Shown here: positions 26,021 through 38,600 of the stretch, one piece after another
Layout: each line of letters starts with the position of its first letter
How positions within the stretch are numbered: position 1 is the stretch's first letter
Assembly (NCBI GenBank): GCA_013396525.1
Contig: VWYX01001270.1
Location: 143,165 to 207,164 of the forward strand
Reading direction: 5' to 3'
DNA from: Chaetorhynchus papuensis
Taxonomy: Eukaryota > Chordata > Aves > Passeriformes > Rhipiduridae
Length of the DNA stretch: 64,000 nt
Program-made: the position numbers and the translations under genes
Notes under the pieces: model-generated
The model's database searches: none
Told to the model about the DNA's origin: nothing
What the model saw: only the letters and a program-made list of their open reading frames with translations

Positions 26021-28180
26021 ATGGAGGAAAATGCCAGCAGGCTCAGCTGTGCGGTCAGGGCCAGCCACCGTCACCACAGTCGCCAGCACCCCATGAAGCC
26101 ACCCCTGCACCCAGCAGTGCTGCAGGGACAGCGGCTCCCCAGAGCCTCGTGGGAGCACGCACAGTGGCAGTGCCCTGCGATGGTGCTTTGCCCAGGGAAT
26201 GATAACCCTCCCTGCTGCACTGAGACCAGGCAGCATCACTGCAGGCCCCGGCACAGTCCTTTGCTACCAGCTGGAGAGTAGCTTTTTAAGCTACTGTGGG
26301 TTTAAAAATAAAACAAGCCCTCTGGTAACAGCCGTAAGTCTTCATACCACAGCTCATCCATCACTCTGAAGTGCCCCGTGACCAACAGTCACAGCAAGTG
26401 GCCCCAAGTGTTGCTACTGCTTCTCGGAAGGATCTCCACATACTTCATAAATTAACTTGCAAACATCAATTAGGCAACTCTGATAAATGATGTGTGATCA
26501 TGGCGGTGATAACGCCAAGCCCTATGCCAAACCAGGAGCACTGGTTCCCATACTGGCAACAAGCACTAACCACCACAGCCTGCATCCCACCTGGGAGGAT
26601 CCCCGAAACAAGGCACCCCAGGTAATGCGATGGTCCCAGGACAGATGCTGAGGGGAGGCTCCACATCTTCATTTATTTGCTACTTCCTCCCCTCTGTCAG
26701 ATTCAAGTAAAGGTTTCAACACCTGCAAAGAGGAGCCCACAGGTGGAAGGGGTCTGTGGGTCACTACAGAGGACAGCATGTTGGGGACAGTCCCAAGGCC
26801 ATGGGAAAAAGGTATTTTTCCTCTTTCAAGCTCAGTGTGTCACTCCCGGGAGGCTGGGGATGACCCAACAGTGCAGCTCAGGTGTACCTGTCATTTTTTT
26901 CCAAGCCCCACAAGAGAGGCAGCAGCAGCACAAAACCCACCCCAAGGCAGAAGGGCCTTGGGTTAGAAGAGGGAGCTGGCAGCTGATGCACGGGGCAGCC
27001 CTGAGGAAGGCCAGGCAGGGATTTCACAAAACAGGAATCACATGTATGCCCTCACTGCCAACATTCAGGCACAAAGGCTGTCCTGGGCTGTGCTCATCGG
27101 GACTGGGCTGCACACCTGCTATTGCACCCAGGGTTTTGCTCAGCCCACCTGCACCCAGCGCAGTCCATGTCTGACTGACCACTGAATAGCTGAAAGCTAA
27201 GCACCACATTTAGGCATATGTTAATTTGGGTTTTTTAAGATCTGAAAAGGAAAAAGCATCAACCAATTTTAAGATCCCACTGCAGAAACAGGGGGCTTTG
27301 AGGGACCTCAGTGGCTGAGGTGGGCCCCCCCGAAAGCCCCAACTCACACCACTAACCATGTAAAAAGAAAAACCCAAAACATGCAAGTGACCCTTTCCCC
27401 CGGAAACTCCCTCACCCTTGCATCCTCTGGAGCCATAAAAATAACATTGACTATAAACGATGACATAACTACTGTTATGATTCCCCAGTGGTGTAGTTTG
27501 CTATGTGATCCTTTAGGTGCTAATCACAGTGAAGTTGTAATTTAATATCTATTAATATTTGAAAGAGCTCTGTCTGTCAGTCAGCCAGCTCTCAATCTTA
27601 ATCCAGCCTCCAGTGAGCCGAGAGTAGGAAATGTGCCCTTTCACCTTCATTTATTTATAGATGGCAGAAATGAGATCATTATGTCTGCAGCAGCGTTTCA
27701 CAAAACGTACATCTCTGAGCCATTTGTATCTGTGCAACACAGCTCCAACACGAACCAGAGAGTCTGGGCTGCTCCCTGACCCTGCTGCTGTACCCCAGGC
27801 CGGGAACAGGCAGGGACAAACCATCAGCATCACTGCCAGCCAGCCTGGGGACAAGGTGGATGACAAGCATGACCCAAGCAGGCTGTGCTGCCAGTCAGCT
27901 GCTGGTTTAGAAATTCATAACGTGCCCATCCTCCTTCCGGACCCTGTCGCCATCCTCATCCTGCCGCACACGCACGCAGCAGAGCATGCACGGCACATCA
28001 GATGTCACGAGTGTGCTCGGACTCAGCCGCCTCCTGGGGAGGGGGTAGGAAAGAGCTGGGCAGGAACGAGGTAGGGGTATCCGGGGGCCACATCCTGACC
28101 CCTACTCTCAGCTCACAGCCCCCCCCGCCAAAGCATCCTCCTCTGGCAAAATGACAGCATCCTCCGAACAGCAGCACTGA
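26020..28180. other. Likely ABHD6 first intron, no coding signal
   Basis: No gene seen. An AT-rich block at about 27430-27740 with long homopolymer-poor sequence stands out from GC-rich flanks and could be a conserved regulatory element. The rest resembles the neighbouring intron DNA. Confidence 0.5.
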
Positions 28181-28186
28181 GACCAC

Positions 28187-28265
28187 AGAATCCTTTAGAG
28201 TCATAGAACGGTTTGCGTTGGAAGCGACCTTAAAGATCATCTTGTTCCAACCCCCTCGCCACCAA
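28187..28265 (-). mobile_element. CR1 LINE 3'-end fragment
   Basis: The stretch CAGAATCCTTTAGAGTCATAG, then GGTTTGCGTTGGAAGCGACC, then TTAAAGATCATCTTGTTCCAACCCCC matches the avian CR1 3' terminus, read here as its reverse complement. Only about 80 bases remain, with scattered substitutions. Confidence 0.8.
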
Positions 28266-28399
28266 ATGATTAATTGTTGGGGGAGGGGGGGCATTTAAAG
28301 GCAAATTAATTAAGTCTTTGAATATATATTTTAATGTTTTTTCTTGGATTTCGTCTTTGCTCACGATCTTCTGCCCACCCCCAGCGATGCCAGGGTTGG

Positions 28400-28670
28400 G
28401 ACCCGGGACACCCGGACGCCGGAACGGCTCCCGCTCCGCTCACTCCCCCCGCGGTCCTGTCATTGCCACCGCATCCCGCCCCCCCGCCTCTCACCGATCC
28501 GATCCGATCCGATCCGATCCGAGCCGTGCCGGGCCGTAATGGCAGCGCCGGGCGGCGGAACGCGGCGGCTCCGCTGCGCCCTCCCCCCGCGCCGGTGCGG
28601 CTCCACGGGGCGCAGCGGAGAGGCGGAGATGCGGCTCCGCGGGGCGGGATGCCAGGGGGTATAGGCGGGA
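28400..28670 (-). promoter_or_regulatory. ABHD6: CpG island, probable ABHD6 promoter and exon 1
   Basis: The most CpG-dense stretch of the window. On the minus strand it contains a donor-like GATCG|GTGAGAG with the last exon base at 28495. This would splice to the inferred 25.1-kb non-coding exon and then to the coding exon at 23.3 kb. No TATA box was seen, as is usual for CpG-island promoters. The transcription start would lie around 28550-28670. Confidence 0.55.
28496..28520. repeat. (GATCC)5 pentanucleotide array
   Basis: Five exact GATCC units, followed by a degenerate GAGCC at 28521-28525. The array lies inside the CpG island, and its left edge coincides with the inferred splice donor of ABHD6 exon 1. 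Confidence 0.95.
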
Positions 28671-28679
28671 CACAGCTGG

Positions 28680-29390
28680 GGTGAAAGGGGGATGAGGCAG
28701 GGGCGAAAGCGGGGGTTACAACGGGGTGCAAGGGGGGATGCGATGGGGTTGCTTTGCCCATGCGATGGGGGGACACGAGGGCTGCCAGGTGGCCACGGTG
28801 CGGGGAGGTAGAGGGACGTCAGTGGCGGTGCAAGGGGGGGATGCAATGCAGCTGCAAAAGGAATGCAGGGGACACATAATGGGGCTTCCATGGGGATCGC
28901 AATAGGGGTGGAAAGGGGCATGCAATGCGGGGTTCAGTGCAGCTGTGATGGGAATTCCGTGGGGTTGAAGCGGAGGGTGCAATTGGGCTGCAGTGGATGT
29001 GCAAGTGGTATATAACAGGGATGCAAGGGGGACAATGTGGGGGTGCAAGAGGGGATGCAGAGTGGCAACAGAGGGATGTGACGTGACTGTAGTGGGGGTG
29101 CGAGGGAGGGATGCAAGTGGGCTGCAGGGGGTGGGCAGTTACAACAGGGTTAGGTTTACTACCGAAATGTAAACGGGGTGTGCAAGGGACGCACAGCAGG
29201 GAGCCAAGGAGGATGCTATGAGGCTGCAGAACTCGTACAATGGGGTTGCCATGGGGATGCAACAGGGATAGGAAAGGGAACGTGGTACGGCAGCAACAGG
29301 GTTACAAGGAGACACAAGGGTGGATAGCACAGGGGTTACAACGGGGATGTAAAGGGGATGTGGTACAATTGCCACAGAGATACAAAGGAG
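28680..29390. repeat. Degenerate G-rich minisatellite
   Basis: About 700 bases of imperfect repetition of GGGGATGCAA/GGGGTGCAA-like words (for example near 28727, 28841, 29019, 29047, 29247) with many runs of four or more G on the plus strand. The minus strand stays open in overlapping frames because the C-rich repeat contains few stops; those frames are repeat artefacts, not genes. The array begins next to the ABHD6 CpG island on its upstream side. Confidence 0.75.
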
Positions 29391-32300
29391 AGGGCAGTGC
29401 TACACCCCACACCTCACAGTCCCCTTGCATGAGGCCTGGGAGCAGGCTTGGGGTGGGGGACGGCTGTTCCCAGGGCTTGGGGAGGGCTGTGATCAGGGAT
29501 GTTCCCATGGAAAGGGCACAAAGGTTGATATCAGAGCATCCCACTTATAAAAATCCTATTTCAGGGGTAAAAGTAAATCTGTCACTTAAGTTACAAATCT
29601 TCTGCCTTCTCACAGATGACACTGTTTGCTCTCAGGAGCTGCATTTCAACTTGCATTTTAAAATCTGCTCCAATTTTTCTTAAAACTGCCACCTGAATCC
29701 TTTTGCTATAAGCAAATTTACTTTCATTCCCCCTGGGTCACATATCAGGCTGGTGTGTACCTTTAAGATATGCCAAAAAATTATGAGAAAACTTAATTAA
29801 ATTGGAAATGAGATCAGCTCCTGAGTAAATGCAAATTGGGTCAAATCCTCACGCCACCTGTGCTTTGATAAAGGATGTCCCTTTGGTCTGGCAGGCTGGG
29901 GGAGGTGAGATAATTGATGTAAAGGTCTTTCCAGGTCAGAGTTTACTACAATAATCTAAGCTTTTGATAACATGAACTGTCAGAACAGATTTATAACTAA
30001 AAATCAAGGGGTTTAGGTGGCCTGGTGAAGTTGAGGCTCAGCCTGTTTGGGGTTTTCTTTCTCAGTCAAGCTGGGCTAAACAAAGCTGAGCTGCTGCTAA
30101 GGTGACCTAAGCGGACATGGGAAGTATTTCACAAGCCTTCAAACACTGTTTGCAGTCGGAGTTGTTTGTTCAACTTTCTCATGCACGGCCCCAGGCTCCC
30201 GCGGGACACGTGCAGGGCAGTGCTGACTCACTGCAGGGACGGATTACCCACCCCACGGTTATTCCAGGCCACCTGGTGGGAATGCCCCTGGATACAGTCA
30301 CAGCAAATGATGGCGCTTAAAATAGAGAAGCTGAAGCAGAGACCTGCGGTGGTTTTATGTCGAAACAGGGCATGAGCTAAGCAGGGAACCCACTCCTGCA
30401 AGCTCAGCGTGCAGCCACAGGGAAGAGTCATTGAGTCTCCTTTGGTGGTGACAGGCTCCTCTGATCCAGCCACTGCCAGGACAAGGGCACAGCTCCAGCG
30501 GGTCACAGCCCTGCTGAGGGAGGTGGTTTGCAGTGCTGTGATCACTTTTCCGGGCAGGGGCTGAGGCTGTTTCTCTGTCCCAGCACAGTGCAGGAGAATT
30601 TGGGCACAGGGGAGACAGTGGGGAGAGTGCAGGGCATGGCTGGGCTCCCCATGCCCACAGAGAGCAGATGAGCCTCAGGCTTCAGAGGAGACCCCAGCAG
30701 CTCCCTGGGCACCTCCTTAGGACCCCACAAGGCCACGTCTGGAGTGGTTGCAGTGCGCCAAGCCCAAATTGAAAGCCAGCGCCTGCTCTGACCTGCCCTA
30801 TGAGTTTTGTTTCTTTTCTCAGCCTGCAGACAACTCATCCCACAGCTGTGGCAGCTGGCAAGGACCAAGTCACCCCTGAGTCAGCCTCCTTTGCAGGCTG
30901 CTGGCATTTCGGAGCCCAGCTATGCTGGCCCTCAGCCGAAAATTACTCATTCCTAATGCCAGTGTCAGGAGCTGGGCTTCCCACCGGCACAGGGGCACAG
31001 CTTTGATGCTGTGAGCAGGACAGACAATGACCACAACAGTGGCTTATGATCCAGTGGGAAACAAAATGTCTCAGTCAGACCAACCACATGATAAAATACA
31101 TTAAAAATAATCAGAATTAGCTGTCCCATGGCCCCAGATACCAGGCAACGAGACCTTTACGTAAACAGTCTTGTTTTCAATAGGAAGGTGGAAGCTCTGG
31201 CTGGATTCAGTCCAGGGTGGCTGTGGAGAACTCTGGTTTCTGCCTCACCAAGCTGAGAAGCAGCATTGCCCCACTAGGTGAAAGGTTTCCATGTTATTTT
31301 CCACTGCTGGGTGATGGATCCCCCGGGCAGGTGGTGAGGCTGTTTGCAATCATAACAAGTGACAGCACGCTGCCTTGGCAGGGTGAATCATCCTCCCAGG
31401 GTGACTTGTCCCCATTATTCCCACTGGCACAGTGGTGGCCCTGTGGCACGATCCGTGGCAATGCCCAGGCCACTGTGGGCACGGGAGAGCGCCGGGGCAG
31501 GCGGTGCCCAGAGCCCACCACGGGAGCTGCTGCTGGGGAAGGATTGCCATGCCCTGAGCAGTGCCACTCTAATAGCACACAGCTACCAAAATTCACCCCC
31601 CAGGACAGGGAGAAGGTCTCAGCTCACCTCAGTTTGCAAACAGCAGCTCTGGGTGAGCACAGGGGTAAAAAACTCCTCTGGGCACCACCTGGAGCAGCTG
31701 CCCTGTCACTCTTCAGGGGCTTCATTGCACAACCTGGGACAAACACAGGAACAACGCTCCTGCCTTTTAAAACATTATAAAGCAAGACCTACTTGCCTAA
31801 TAACAGCTTTCAATAATACTTTATTAACTCTACTCAAAGTTAATGCACATATTATGCGCATTTTAATTACATCTTTAACTGCTAACAGTATGGGTGTACT
31901 TATTGGCACAAAACCTTAGTTGGTGGCTGCAATATCTTCATGGAGGATTAACTTCAAAGCCTCATCTTGTCTTCATGCATCAAAGCCTGTATTTCAGATT
32001 ACCTCCTGCTCCCCTACAGCTCAGCTAAGCAGCCTCCTTCAAGAAACTGAGAACATGATGTGGCTTTTTTCCTTGGACGGCCTTGTGGTGGGCAGGCTGT
32101 CATGCTTCAAACCACTAGTTGAACAATACTGACATATTAAGTTGAAAAAGAAAACCCTATCAGAGTCCTGGACCAGCAAAGGAATTGTGCTTTGACAGTA
32201 ATTAATTAAGTAGAACACTGGCCTTCCAGAATTATAAATAAAAATTAAGTATCAAATATTTGATTCAAAACATTCCACATATCTTGCACGCCAAAACTTT

Positions 32301-35300
32301 TACCCTGCATTGCACCAAAATGCCAGAGGGTCACACCAAGACAATTATTGACATTATATTGGCACTGAAACCACTTCTCAAATGACCATATATGGCCTGA
32401 AACCCAGCTATGAACTTTAGCAATACAAAATGGCCCAAGTGCTTTGCTACTTATTAACTTGAAAGTCCAGGAGACTGCAATAAAATACTCTGCCCGATGG
32501 TTGTGATAATGTCACCAAGAGCCCAAAGGCCACTTCATTTGCCCAAAGGAACCTACTTTTATGGTGATGGCATCTTTGGGGCTGGCCCTTCCTGCACCTC
32601 CCCCTGCCACAGCGGATGTTGACAGAGCAGCAATTTGTGTAGAAATGGTAAAAATTAGGAAAAATACAACACCTTAAAGCCCGGTATGTGAAAGGGGAGT
32701 GCCCTTGTCCAGAAAACAGAGCTGTGGTGGCACCTGGGGAGCACCAGCCTGGGGGTGCTGGTCCCCACGCTGCCCCTCACACCCAACACCACCTCTGTCC
32801 ATGCTGCCCCTGCTTCCCTGGAGCCAATCTCCTCTTTGTGGGAACAGGCTAATGGGGATTTGAATGGGGCCCAGTGGGCTCAGGCAAATCAGGCCAGCCT
32901 TTGCACCCTTTGTTGAAAGGGCACAGCAGCACTGGTGCCAAACCCCTGACCAGCACAGACACCACATCTTTCCTGCAGAGAAGAAATGAAGCTTCAGCCA
33001 AGCCCCAAGCACCCCATGGGTGCCCCCCCCTCATGGAGCATCCTGTGAGTCACGCTGCCCTTCAAGCCCAGAATAGGCTTCCTCTGCCAGAGCAGAAGGG
33101 GATGTGGGCTGACCCCTCAGTGTCTCCCTCCAGCCCTCCCAGGGAGGCACAGGAAACCTCAGAGATCCTCTCAGTCCAATTCTGCCAACAAAAACAATTC
33201 TGTGGGTTCCCTACGGGCAGCCAGGGCTGCAGCCAAAAGGAAGCAGCTGTGCCTGAAGGGAGAGGAGAAACCCCCACATGGCTGTGGAACCTTCACACCC
33301 CACTGCCCCACGGGGCAGGCGTGTGATACAGGGACACATCTCACCCCATCCATCCCACAGCACCCTCCTGGGAGTGGGAAGAAGATGGAGGGCTGAGCTG
33401 CTGCTCCAGAGGTAGCAACACACCAGCCACAGCCCCCATGCACCCAGGAGAGGCAAAGCTTCGCCCGAGGGCCCCAGGCAGCGCCTTCTCACTGCTCTGA
33501 GCTCTTGCCCAAACTGGCTCCTGCATTACCCCCAGCTGCCTCTTCTCCCCTGGGCTCAGGGAGAGGCCGAGGAGGGGCTTTATTAAGAAATGTTCCACAG
33601 GTGCTGCTCAGCTGGAGAGGGTGTCCCTCACCTGGCATCAGTCCAAGTGGGAAGAAGAACCCCAAACTGTGTTGGTTTCATCAGCAGCTTCTTGTGCAAG
33701 AGCAGGGCAGCCCTGAACTCTCAGTGTTCATGCACCCACATCGAGCATGTTCTGTGACCTGATAAGGAGCAAAGAGGACATGCTCAGAAAGTGCAGTAAA
33801 CAGGGAGTAAAGTGGTGCAGAAAGGAACATGAGCTCCCTGTGTCACTCCCCACAGGTTGACTGACTGCTGTTTGCCCCCCTGATAATGCCTGGGGTGGAG
33901 GAGAAAGGGGTACCTGATAAGCCAGGAGCCCTGAAGATAAACACAGCACTGACAGCCACGGTTCAGGGTCAGAGCCTTCATGGGCACCACAACAAGCACT
34001 TGCTCTTTGATGCCAGGGCAGCCAAAACAAGCCTGATTTTGGGGAGAGCTCTGGGTTTTGATGGCTCTGACGCTGAGGCTGCAGCTGCTGTCGCAAGCAT
34101 TTGGCTCGGGCTGCACTTTTAGCAAGGTTAAGCTGTAGATTTACACCCCTCCAAGGCTGTCACTTTCCCTCCCCTCTCTTTATTAGTTTGTTCCAGAGCC
34201 TGTCCTGCCTGGGGACAGCTCACTGGAGAGCCAGAGGAGAGGAAGCACTGTCTAAGCCTTGTTATTTTGGAGGATCACCTGCCCACTCCCCAGGTAGCTC
34301 TGTTGGTTGGCAAACACCGGGGTAATGTGGTGACACGTCCCTTGCTGGCAGCCAGTGCTCCAAATTCCTATAATGCCAAAAGGGATTTGTGGTGCCTATT
34401 CCAACACCTGCAGCACATACCCTGGAGAACTTGCCTGCCCAGCAAGGCCTGGATCCCGCTGCTTTCAGCTGTGCCATGACTTTGGGAGCCCCTCCATGTG
34501 CTGTGCTTTGTGCTGCCTCCATCTGAGCCTGTTCAGTTGGTTCAGTGTTGGCAGCCATCCCCTGGTGCCTCTGGATCTAGACCTGCTCGGGCAGCAGGGT
34601 GCAGGCAGGCTGGGTGTTCCCAGAGAAAGGAAGGAGGATGTGAAAGCACCCTGTAAGCACAGGGGGAAAAATTCAAGACACTTGAAGATGTCATTTAGCT
34701 TGACCTCTTGTTACACCTCCTCCCATTATAACTCGATTGAGAGCCAACAAATGTGTCTCTGGCTGAGGGCTGACATGTGGTGGAGGACTGAGGGAGGGTA
34801 GGGGGGTGGTTTCCCTGCAAAAGCCACCTCAGGGGACCAAGCCATCCCACCTGCAGCATCCTCACCCAGGTGTTTTATCCAAACTCCCGTGTCCCCCTCC
34901 ACTGCACGGCACAAGCCAGACTCAAAAGCACAAACCAACACTCCTGGGGACACTTGGCCAGGAGATTGAGGGACAGTGCTGGGACATCATGAATCTTCCC
35001 ATGGCTGCCTGTCAGTCCCTTCCAACGGGCTTCTGGTGCCCTCCAGAAATCCCAGTCTTCCCTCCTGCTGCTCCCCAGACCCTTTCACCATCCACCCCAT
35101 CCACCTCCTGGTCTTGACCGCTGGCCTGGAACGGCCCAGGGAGCCTGGTCCTGGCCCAGCACTGCCCAGAGTGGTCCCAGCTGGTGCCCAGTCATGGCAA
35201 GCATCCCACAGCTGGTGCCTCCCTGTGGGGAGGGATGCTGGCTTCTGGTGGAGCAGTTGCTCTGCCAGGATTCAGAGGCTGGCTCAGAAGAGCCTGTTTT

Positions 35301-35507
35301 CCCCTCAGGCAGAACTTCAAAGTCTCCATGCTGCTTTGTGCTGGGAGATGGAAGTGAGGGAAAGGAGGAAATGGTGATTCCTGTTCGTGATTGACACAGC
35401 TGGCTGCTCAGTTTGACCTCCCAACCAGCCACAGGGGGACGGGTGCATAAACACACACACATACATATTTACAGGCACGCTCGCAGCAACTCATTTTGCC
35501 CAGGTCC
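29391..35507. other. Intergenic DNA between divergent ABHD6 and DNASE1L3
   Basis: No exon or gene recognised. AT-rich blocks at about 29560-30010 and 31780-32680 alternate with GC-rich DNA, and regulatory elements for either flanking gene could lie here. A short CA-rich stretch at about 35450-35466 precedes the DNASE1L3 start. No TATA box could be assigned with confidence. Confidence 0.5.
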
Positions 35508-35645
35508 ATGAAGATGTTGCTCTTCTTCTTACTTTCACTCTTCCATATCACCCCATCTCTGAGCCTAAAAATCTGCTCCTTCAATGTGTGGTCTTTTGGA
35601 GAAACTAAAATAGCCAGACCTGAAGTCGTCGATGCCGTGGTAAAG
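35508..35645 (+). CDS. DNASE1L3: DNASE1L3 exon 1 (residues 1-46)
   Basis: Encodes the signal peptide MKMLLFFLLSLFHITPSLS and the first strand KICSFNVWSFGE, ending at VVK before GTACGT. Confidence 0.93.
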
Positions 35646-38600
35646 GTACGTTCGTTTTCCTGGATGAGACAGACACTGAGCTTTCCAAGGGTTTCTTGGA
35701 TGCAGAATCTTGCACTTTGTTTGTCTTTCATAGTTAAATATCAAGTAAAAAGAAAGAGCAAATTATTTTAAAACTATCGTATGCTTAAAGTAAAAATCAG
35801 CCTGTGGTTGAACAGAATGTATGTTGTTATTTTAGCCTTCATGGGAATATAACAGAAAAATATTTGCTGTTTCCTTTGCAAACTGAGTTAGGAAAGGAGG
35901 AAAAACCTCAGTGCACAGTAAAAATAATTTTCACTTTGAATCCACAAAGCTTTGTTTTGTGATACATTATTTACCTTCCTTATGTGCTAATTATTATCAA
36001 ATATTCTTTGATTGTCTAATTAAACCTATTCTCAGGACAGCAAATAGTATCTGTCATATTAGAGTCTGGTAGAAACCTGAAAAGCCCAATTGCTGATTTC
36101 TGTAGGTAAACCCTCACCATCAGGCTGCCTCTGCAGGAGCTGAAGATAACCTCTCTTCTAAAAAGAACCACCTTTTAGCTTTGCAAATGCCCTCCAAGGT
36201 GCCCCAGTGAGGGAGGATGTGGGACTTGGCATTAGTGAGGTGGCTGTGCATGCAGAATGGCACCAATGAGCAATGGCACCACAGTTGGGTCTATTTTAGT
36301 TCCTTTTATTGCTGACGAGCAGAGAAGAGTGGTTTGCTTGGCTTTGCATTCCCAGACCGCTCTTCCTGTGCTGTCATCGCTGTGGGCAATATATACTAAA
36401 TTATGGGGTAACTTAGATAATTGTGGGTGAGTTTCAGGGGGCAAAAACGGGCTTTTTTGCCTGACAAAAATCACCCACAAAGTTTAAAGAACAATGAAAC
36501 TAGGGGCAGAGGGAAGCCCCTGAGAGTGTTTGGCTTTGTGTGAGCTGGGCTTTCCCACGGGGAATCCCACCAGTAGCTGTGGGAGCTGAGCCTGCAGTCC
36601 CCCTGAGGTGTCCCTGGTGTCGGGACCCAGTTTTCAGGCAGGGCGTTTCTTTGGGCTCCAGGGGCTTTTTCAGAGGAATCTGCAACAAACTGAGACAGGT
36701 GAATGCTGACCGTGGGGAAGGAGTGGGGCGGGGCAGAGGCAGCACCCCAGCAGTGGCGGTGATAATGGAATCAGGCCCATAGTAGGGGCTTTTGCTGCTC
36801 CTTCCCCTCCACACTTCCTCCTCAGGGTCAGGTGCCGATGTTTTCCACTAAATCTGAAACCATTCTGCTCCGGGGTTCCCTCTCCCAGCTCCTGCTGGGG
36901 CGTGCAGCAGCCCTGAAAGCAGAAGAGCTTTGTTCCAGCCCCTGCTCCCCTCCCACGATCCCAGGCTGGGTGCCACTTCTTCCACAAAGGACTTCCCCCA
37001 TGCCTGTAACCACTTCTTTCTAACCCCTTCCTAATCCTTTAAGACCAGCCATGTGCAAACTTCCTGCTGCTCCTTCCCCTTGCAGATCATTTCCCGCTGT
37101 GACATCATGTTGCTGATGGAAGTAAAGGACAGCAAGAACCGTGTTTGTCCTCTCCTGGTGGAGAAGCTCACCAGGTAGGGTGGCCATGGGCAAATGGACA
37201 AATACTGGGAAGAGCCTGTGCTCTGCTCAGTGCCACCTTCCTGGGGCAAATCTTAGGATCTGGGCTCTGTCCCCGTGTCAAGGAAGGGCCAGACTCTGGC
37301 AGTCTTGCTGAGGGACAGGAGCAAAGCCAGTTCCAGACCACTGCAGAACACATTTTGAAATGAGTATAACCAAGTTAAATTCAATTTGGTACAGAGAACT
37401 TACCGAAGGAGAAAAAACGGAAGGGGAAATGCCCTCACTGGGCTGGCATCAGGCTGCAGCAGGACAGCCACCTTCCTGCAGGGCTCGGAACTGCTTTAGA
37501 TTAGGGATTGCCTAATGCCTAATGCCAACCCATTGCCTGGAATGACAACCCAGAGGAAATAGCTGGCTGGACATGAGACCCAGCTGAAAGAGAGACAGAG
37601 GCTGCAATGAGCAGGGAGAGGGTGAAGAGCCAGTGATGGAGCAGGGGTCTATCTCCTGAGCAGGGTTTAGTGTCTGTACCCACCTGCCTCTGAGGTCAGG
37701 CAGGCAACACCCAGACCCAGACCCAGGTAAAATTTTCTCCCTCTCAGTCCCCTGTGAGTGCAGAATTAAACTCAGGAACACCACTTTCCTTCCAGCCAGC
37801 TGACGGGGCCAAAGGAGGAGTACAGGTGCGTGGCCAGCGAGAGGCTGGGAAGGAACAGCTACAAGGAGCAGTACGTCTTCATCTACAGGTGGGTGAGCCC
37901 CCTGTGCCAACAAGCCAGCCCATCCCCCTGCCCCCTGGGGCACAGCCCCTGGAGATGGGCTGGACACGGTGGTGGCTTTGCTCTGAGGGAGCTGGAGAGG
38001 TGCAGGCTGTGCAGGTGGGTTGTGCTGTGCCTGGATGTGGGGATCACCCCAGCACAGCCACCAGTGGGGCTGTATCCATCCCAGACTACGGCCTGGGGCC
38101 CCAGTCAGAGCACGGAGTCAGTGTTAGACATGGCCCAGTGAGCCACGAGTGTGACGTCCCCTGTCCTGTTCATTCTGCTGCAGGCAAGACCAGGTGTCGG
38201 TGAAACAAACCTACCAGTACCCTGACACCCAGCCTGGGGACGAGGATGTCTTCTCCAGAGAGCCCTTCATCATCTGGTGGCAGTCTCCCAAAACCGGTGA
38301 GGTGTTTCAGAAACAATTCATTGTCCCCCTGTGAGTCAGCAGGGCAGCGCTGGCTGAAGGCAGGCTCGAGGGGCTGCATCCAGACCCCACGCTGCTTTTC
38401 CTTCCCAGAGCAGCATTTTCCCTTCGGGGCCGCTGCCTCTGGGAAAGCCCTGCACAGCCCTGCACATGCCCTGCTGGGAAAGCCTCTGCTGCTGCCATGG
38501 GCAGGGGGGTGGTGGGTGCATTCCGTGCTGCTGGCACAGCCTGGGGGCAGTTTCTGTGCGGGTGCTGGGTCAGGGTTTGCCTGCACTGGCACAGCTCAGG

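Noticed and set aside
28716..29262. Overlapping minus-strand open frames of 110-153 codons rich in Pro, His, Cys
   Set aside because: They are translations of the C-rich minisatellite strand in several frames. There is no start context, splice pattern or homology, so they are repeat artefacts.
35496..35507. Upstream in-frame TTG extension of DNASE1L3
   Set aside because: The extension would need a non-ATG start. The ATG at 35508 gives a normal signal peptide, so the upstream codons are treated as 5' UTR.
36232..36480. Possible LTR fragment in DNASE1L3 intron 1
   Set aside because: The texture, with TTTTATTGCTGACGAGCAGA and nearby Cys/His-poor AT sequence, recalls some avian LTR ends, but I could not match enough of it to a known element.
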